From contig CAJMLC010000054.1 of NCBI GenBank assembly GCA_905214155.1, positions 1-11,075 of the forward strand: DNA of 11,075 nucleotides, read 5' to 3'. The stretch comes from an uncultured bacterium. Lineage in GTDB: Bacteria; Bacillota; Clostridia; Oscillospirales; Oscillospiraceae. Within the stretch, counting starts at the first letter, position 1. Every line of letters begins with the position of its first letter. The notes beneath the pieces are model-generated. The model was not told the DNA's origin, did not search any database, and saw only the letters and a program-made list of their open reading frames with translations. Below are positions 5,878 to 11,075 of this stretch, one piece after another. The translations under genes were made by a program, and so were the position numbers.

Positions 5878-6819
5878 TTATCGTTGTCCCTTGTCGTAGG
5901 GGATGCCCTCGGCCTTCGGCGCGCGGGAGCGCTTCGACGTGAAGGCCAGCACGATCAGCGAGATGATGTACGGCATCATGTTGTAGACCGGGCCGGGGAT
6001 GTTCAGCGCCTTGAGGAAGTCGAAGCCGACATAGACGTTCGACAGCGCGCGGAACAAGCCGAACAGCAGCGCCGCCAGCGCGATGCGCCACGGCTTCCAC
6101 TGGCCGAAGATCATGACGGCGAGCGCCAGGAAGCCGAAGCCCGCGACGCCGTTTTCAAACCGCCACTCGGACACGCCCGCGAGGATGTAGCAGATGCCGC
6201 CGAGGCCGCCGAGCATGCCGGAAATGAGCACGCCCGCCCAGCGCATCTTATAGACGTTGATGCCGACGGAGTCCGCCGCCTGCGGATGTTCGCCGCAGGC
6301 CATCAGGCGCAGGCCGAAGCGCGTCTTATAGAGTGTAACCCACGCAAAAATGATGGCGATAAACGCGATGAGCATGAACCAGTTGAACTCGAATTTGCCG
6401 ATGTTGACGATGAAGGCCGTCTTCGGCGTGGCATACTGGATGGCGGAGGAGACGTCGTCGGGGTTGGCCGCGGTGTTGATGGCCTTGACGATGACGGTCG
6501 CCCCGGCGGTGCCGAGCAGGTTCATCGCGGTGCCGACGAGGGTCTGGTCGGCCTTGAAGTTGATGCTGGCGACGCCGAGCAGCGTCGAATACACGACGCC
6601 GAACAGGACGGAGCCCAGCAGCACGAGCAGCACGAGCGCTGCGCCGGAGACCGAATCACCGAAGTAGCGCATCACGAGTGCACCGCCCAGCGCGCCGAGG
6701 ACCATGATGCCCTCGAGGCCGAGGTTGATGACGCCGGAATGCTCTGCAAAGCAGCCGCCGAGCGCCACGAGGATCAGGACGGACGAGAAGATCAGCGTAT
6801 ATTGCAGCAGAAGGACCAT
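5878..6819 (-). CDS. nupQ: Nucleoside ABC transporter permease, NupQ-like
   Basis: A 313-residue inner-membrane permease of the BPD_transp_2 (RbsC/LivH-like) family, close in type to YufQ/NupQ of the BMP-dependent nucleoside importers. The N-terminus LLQYTLIFSSVLILVALGGCFAEHSGVINLGLEGIM is characteristic, with SGVINLGLEG as the family signature. The later GLRLMACGEHPQAADSVGINVYKMR segment is the cytosolic coupling loop that contacts the ATPase. About eight to nine hydrophobic segments are present. The ATG at 6819 overlaps the stop of the upstream permease by one base (TAATG), and AAAGGAGG lies about nine bases upstream, so translation is coupled. With its partner permease it forms the membrane channel. 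A terminator hairpin follows. The gene symbol is by family resemblance. Confidence 0.92.
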   Translation of the reverse strand: MVLLLQYTLIFSSVLILVALGGCFAEHSGVINLGLEGIMVLGALGGALVMRYFGDSVSGAALVLLVLLGSVLFGVVYSTLLGVASINFKADQTLVGTAMNLLGTAGATVIVKAINTAANPDDVSSAIQYATPKTAFIVNIGKFEFNWFMLIAFIAIIFAWVTLYKTRFGLRLMACGEHPQAADSVGINVYKMRWAGVLISGMLGGLGGICYILAGVSEWRFENGVAGFGFLALAVMIFGQWKPWRIALAALLFGLFRALSNVYVGFDFLKALNIPGPVYNMMPYIISLIVLAFTSKRSRAPKAEGIPYDKGQR

Positions 6820-7945
6820 TACGCCTCGCCTCCTTTCTCCGTTTGGGCCGCTTTTTTGGCCTTACGTTCCTCATGCAGGAAGATCCAGCGGTTCATCGCC
6901 GTCTTCAGGAACAGGACGAACGCGCAGAGATAGATGATCAGCGAAGAGATGAGGTCGGAGACCTGAGAGCAGTAGATCGACTTGTCGACATACGCGCCGC
7001 CGGCCGTGATGTGCTGGATGAAGAACGAGGCGAAGATCGTCCCGATCGGGTTCAGGCCGCCGAGGAACGTCGCCGCGATGCCGTTGAAGCCCATGGCCGG
7101 GACGGAGCTCGCCGTGCACTGCCACTGCTCATAGCCCGTCTGGTAGAGCAGCGAGCCGCCGAGACCGGCCAGCGCGCCGGCGATGACGAGCGTGAGGATC
7201 GTGTTGCGCTTTTCCTGCATGCCGCAGTATTTCGCGGCATTTTTGTTGAAGCCCGTGGCCTTTAGCTCGTAGCCGAACATCGTCTTTTCCATCACGATCC
7301 AGACCACGATGGCAAGCAGGACGGAGAGCGGGATGGCCATCGTGATGTATTTGTTGTCGCCCAGCAGCTTGTCAAAGCCCAGCGAGGGCAGGATGGCCTG
7401 CTTGCCGAAGCTCTTCATCTGGAGGGTATAGGGGCTGGTGTCTTCCTTGACGTTCGTCAGGATCATGTTCGTGGTATAGAGTCCGATCCAGTTGAGCATG
7501 ATGCCGGAGATGACCTCGTTGACATTGCAGTAGGATTTCAGCAGGCCCACGACGCAGCCGAACACCGCGCCGGAGACGATCGCCAGCAGCATGCACGGCA
7601 GCCAGCCCCAGCCCCACGCGAGCGCCGCGTAGAGGCAGGCACAGGAGCCCGCGACATACTGTCCGGCGGCGCCGATATTGAACAGGCCGACCTTGTAGGC
7701 GAACAGGACCGACAGCGCGCACATCAGCAGCGGCGCGGTCTTGACTAGGGTGTTGCCGAAGTATTTCAGCTGCGAGGCAGGCTTGTTATAGGTCAGGAAG
7801 TTTTTGATGATGTCCAGGATCGCCTTGCCCGCGCCTGCGGGGTTGATGAACAGCAGGACGATATAGCCGATGAACAGGCCGAGCAGGATGCAGACCAGCG
7901 ACGCGATCAGAGACTGCACGGCATTCGATTTCAGAGGATTTTTCT

Positions 7946-7949
<4 letters not shown>
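6819..7949 (-). CDS. nupP: Nucleoside ABC transporter permease, NupP-like
   Basis: A 376-residue inner-membrane permease, partner of the NupQ-like protein and of the same BPD_transp_2 family, resembling YufP/NupP. The N-terminus has a short basic stretch (MKKNPLKSNAVQ) and then a long hydrophobic helix. Family features include LLMCALSVLFAYKVGLFNIGAAGQYVAG and the coupling loop GYELKATGFNKNAAKYCGM, followed by GALAGLGGSLLYQTGYEQW and the GFNGIAATFLGGLNPIGTIFASF segment. It is slightly longer than its partner, as usual for the P subunit. The ATG at 7949 overlaps the ATPase stop by four bases (ATGA), with GAGGTGG just upstream. That arrangement supports a single operon with fixed stoichiometry. 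The C-terminus is lysine- and glutamate-rich and cytosolic. Confidence 0.93.
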
Positions 7950-9493
<1,544 letters not shown>

Positions 9494-9546
9494 CACTCCT
9501 TTTCTCGATTCGTCGGCATTCCTGCCGCAGAAAGAATACTATCTCC

Positions 9547-9600
9547 ATAATAGCATAAAGCGGCGCGGATTACCATAGCGAATCTGTACTTTTTTGACAA
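9547..9600 (-). promoter_or_regulatory. Candidate promoters of the nupOPQ operon
   Basis: Two minus-strand candidates are visible. The distal one is TTGTCA (9595-9600), 17 bp, TATGGT (9572-9577), matching consensus at 5 and 4 of 6 positions. The proximal one is an extended -10, TGCTATTAT, with TATTAT at 9547-9552 and only a poor -35. Either gives a leader of roughly 50-75 bases before the ATPase start. No riboswitch-like fold stands out in that leader. Confidence 0.5.
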
Positions 9601-9648
9601 GGGGCGCGAGGAAATTTCCCGGCGGCCGATTTTGGTGGAACTTTTCGC

Positions 9649-9677
9649 TTGCCCCGTTCGTCCTTTCCGTGTATGAT
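9649..9677 (+). promoter_or_regulatory. Candidate promoter of the DUF2974 gene
   Basis: On the plus strand, TTGCCC (9649-9654), 17 bp and TATGAT (9672-9677) lie about 22 bp upstream of the GGGAGGAG ribosome binding site (9699-9706). The promoter diverges from those of nupOPQ, whose -35 is about 50 bp away. A regulator bound between could affect both sides. Confidence 0.55.
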
Positions 9678-9710
9678 AGAAAAAACGACCGGGAAACTGG
9701 GAGGAGCACT

Positions 9711-10877
9711 ATGGCATCGATTCTGGATTATCTGGACTGGCGCGGCGACATCACGTTCGCCGAGCGGCCCTTCAACGAAGTGGACAATCTGCTGCTGGCG
9801 GAGCTGAGCTATCTTGATTTTGACGGCATCGTCCCAGCGGACTTTGCAGCCGCCGTTCCGCTTCCTGATGCGGTCGCGGCTTTTACCAAACGCACGCCGC
9901 ACGCGGAGATGGGCGTACTTGTGCCGGACAAGATCCCCGGCCTGGGACAGAAGATGGCGGCGAGCGCCCGGTTCCACGAGGTGATGCTCTCCGGCTGCGC
10001 GTGCAAGCTCGACGAGGCGACCGAGACGCAGTTCGCCGCGCTCTGCGCGGCGCTGCCGGACGGGACGGTCTATGCGGCGTTCCGCGGGACGGACGACACG
10101 ATCGTCGGCTGGAAAGAGGATTTCAACATGGGCTTTTTGCCCATCGTGCCGTCGCAGCGCGAGGCGGCGGACTATCTCCGCGCCGCGGCGGCGGCGTTCC
10201 CGGCGCAGCAGCTGCGCGTCGGCGGACATTCGAAGGGCGGCAATCTCGCGGTCTACAGCGCGGTCTGGTGCGGAGAGGCCGTGCAGGACCAGATCCTCGC
10301 CGTCTATAATAACGACGGCCCCGGATTCCGTACCTCGCTGCTGGGCCGGCCGGAGCATCAGCGCATCGCAAACCGCATCCAGACCATCCTGCCGGAATCG
10401 TCGGTCGTCGGGATGCTGCTCGAGCACGAGGAGAGCTATCAGGTCGTCCGCAGCAACCAGGTCGGCCTGATGCAGCACGACGGCTTTTCCTGGCAGGTGC
10501 AGGGGCCGCAGTTCGTCCATCTCAGCGGACTGACCGAGGGCGGCAAGATCGTCGACGGCGCGCTGCGCGAATTTGTGCGCGGGCTCGACCAGGAACAGCG
10601 CATCCGCTTTGTCGATGCGCTCTTTGAGGTGCTCACCTGCACGAACGCCGCCACGCTCACCGACCTCAAGGAGGGCGGATTCCGCACGGCGTATTCGATG
10701 CTCAAGACCGTGCGCGATCTCGACCCGGACACGCGCCATGCCCTGTCCGGCACGCTGGGGCTGCTCGTGCGCTCCGGCGTGAAGTCGATCAGCCAGTCGC
10801 AGCCGGTGCAGCGGCTGAAAAACTGGCGGCTCGTCGATTGGATCTCCAAAAAGCTCGCCCGCGACGAGGAAGCATAA
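9711..10877 (+). CDS. DUF2974 (Mbeg1-like) alpha/beta-hydrolase-fold protein
   Basis: A 388-residue protein of a family of predicted lipase- or esterase-like alpha/beta hydrolases with no firmly known substrate. The N-terminus (ASILDYLDWRGDITF..PFNEVDNLLLAELSYLDF) is typical for DUF2974. The hydrolase core shows a strand then FRGTDDTIVGWKEDFNM (about 124-140), the nucleophile elbow GGHSKGGNLAVYSA with Ser174, a following NNDGPGF with Asp202, and a conserved HDGFSWQV with His256. These are plausible catalytic residues by position; the triad is inferred. There is no signal peptide or clear membrane helix, so it is likely cytosolic. The frame is open from 9594, but the ATG at 9711 is preferred: GGGAGGAG lies four to six bases upstream and family homology starts there. 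It is the only plus-strand gene, transcribed away from nupOPQ. A functional link to nucleoside uptake is not shown. Confidence 0.9.
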   Translation: MASILDYLDWRGDITFAERPFNEVDNLLLAELSYLDFDGIVPADFAAAVPLPDAVAAFTKRTPHAEMGVLVPDKIPGLGQKMAASARFHEVMLSGCACKLDEATETQFAALCAALPDGTVYAAFRGTDDTIVGWKEDFNMGFLPIVPSQREAADYLRAAAAAFPAQQLRVGGHSKGGNLAVYSAVWCGEAVQDQILAVYNNDGPGFRTSLLGRPEHQRIANRIQTILPESSVVGMLLEHEESYQVVRSNQVGLMQHDGFSWQVQGPQFVHLSGLTEGGKIVDGALREFVRGLDQEQRIRFVDALFEVLTCTNAATLTDLKEGGFRTAYSMLKTVRDLDPDTRHALSGTLGLLVRSGVKSISQSQPVQRLKNWRLVDWISKKLARDEEA

Positions 10878-10910
10878 AAAATCCCGGCCGGCTCATACGA
10901 GCCGGCCGGG
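10876..10910. terminator. GC-rich hairpin terminator after the DUF2974 gene
   Basis: A 12-bp perfect stem, CCCGGCCGGCTC with its complement (10883-10894 and 10899-10910, loop ATAC), starts six bases past the TAA stop. The run of six T is on the minus strand (AAAAAA at 10876-10881), while the plus-strand tail is only GATTCCTGTATTC. It is therefore a better terminator for transcripts arriving from the right, but the stem should also stop the hydrolase transcript. Confidence 0.65.
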
Positions 10911-10984
10911 GATTCCTGTATTCGTAAGCAGATAAACGCCCGCCATCATCAAGATAGCGTGCGGCGTTGTAAAATTCCAAATGG

Positions 10985-11019
10985 CCAAATTGTGACCCAG
11001 TGAAACGGTCACAATTTGG
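10985..11019. repeat. 13-bp perfect inverted repeat, possible operator
   Basis: CCAAATTGTGACC (10985-10997) and its exact complement GGTCACAATTTGG (11007-11019) are separated by nine bases. It lacks a T tract and is less GC-rich than the terminators nearby, so an operator for a dimeric regulator or a dispersed palindromic repeat is more likely than a terminator. It ends about 24 bp before a possible start codon at 11043. Confidence 0.6.
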
Positions 11020-11042
11020 GAAGGAAGAAGAAGGCTGCGGAT

Positions 11043-11075
11043 ATGGAGTTTTCGCCGCCCCGGCGGAAACGGAAT
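11043..11075 (+). CDS. Possible start of a gene cut by the right edge
   Basis: An ATG at 11043 opens a frame that stays open for all eleven codons to the window end (MEFSPPRRKRN). AAGG lies eight bases upstream (11031-11034) in a purine-rich stretch. It is too short to identify, and no promoter box is clear. It is listed only because the spacing is right and an inverted repeat lies just upstream; a chance frame is equally possible. Confidence 0.2.
   Translation, partial: MEFSPPRRKRN

Noticed and set aside
5884..6933. Long plus-strand open frame antisense to the permease gene
   Set aside because: It is rich in Asp, Glu, Arg and His, as expected from the complement of a membrane-protein gene, with no domain.
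9594..9710. N-terminal extension of the DUF2974 frame from 9594
   Set aside because: It would overlap the promoter boxes at 9649-9677 and has no ribosome binding site; GGGAGGAG precedes the ATG at 9711, where family homology begins.
9570..10739. 389-codon minus-strand open frame antisense to the DUF2974 gene
   Set aside because: Arg/Ala/Leu-rich mirror frame of a gene with clear hydrolase motifs; it would also overlap the nupO promoters.
10789..10980. Minus-strand open frame over the end of the DUF2974 gene
   Set aside because: It runs through the terminator hairpin and antisense to the hydrolase, starts at TTG without a ribosome binding site, and has no domain.

Overview
The window is a GC-rich stretch (by eye around 60% or more) of a bacterial chromosome. 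AGGAG-type ribosome binding sites, a BMP-type nucleoside ABC importer, a 433-residue pyrimidine-nucleoside phosphorylase and short GC-rich palindromic repeats between genes point to a high-GC Firmicute, most likely a gut Clostridium-class organism of the Oscillospiraceae type. That placement is inference; no rRNA or other marker gene is present. All seven genes left of 9500 lie on the minus strand. One gene on the right (9711-10877) lies on the plus strand and diverges from them.

Layout: 1-104, edge with a plus-strand intrinsic terminator. 105-1463, MATE efflux transporter. 1599-2954, sodium:neurotransmitter-symporter family transporter with its own promoter and terminator. 3042-3367, a 326-bp gene-free element closed by 18-bp imperfect inverted repeats and full of internal hairpins. 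3463-5404, uridine kinase and pyrimidine-nucleoside phosphorylase, 19 bp apart and probably one transcript. 5405-5877, gene-free DNA with a cluster of short palindromic repeats, including an exact 28-bp inverted pair. 5878-9493, two permeases and a double ATPase of a nucleoside ABC importer with overlapping start and stop codons. 9500-9710, divergent promoters. 9711-10877, DUF2974-type alpha/beta hydrolase. 10878-11075, a strong GC hairpin, a 13-bp inverted repeat and a possible gene start at the edge.

The central 6 kb reads as a nucleoside uptake and salvage module. The ABC importer would bring nucleosides in. The phosphorylase splits pyrimidine nucleosides to base plus (deoxy)ribose-1-phosphate, and uridine kinase instead captures uridine/cytidine as UMP/CMP. 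The substrate-binding lipoprotein that this importer class needs is not in the window.

The coding genes all belong to known families. The least explained features are non-coding: the 326-bp terminal-inverted-repeat element, the palindromic repeat cluster whose hairpin also appears as the terminator of udk, and the 13-bp inverted repeat near the right end. No RNA gene, CRISPR array, transposase, phage gene or broken gene was recognised.
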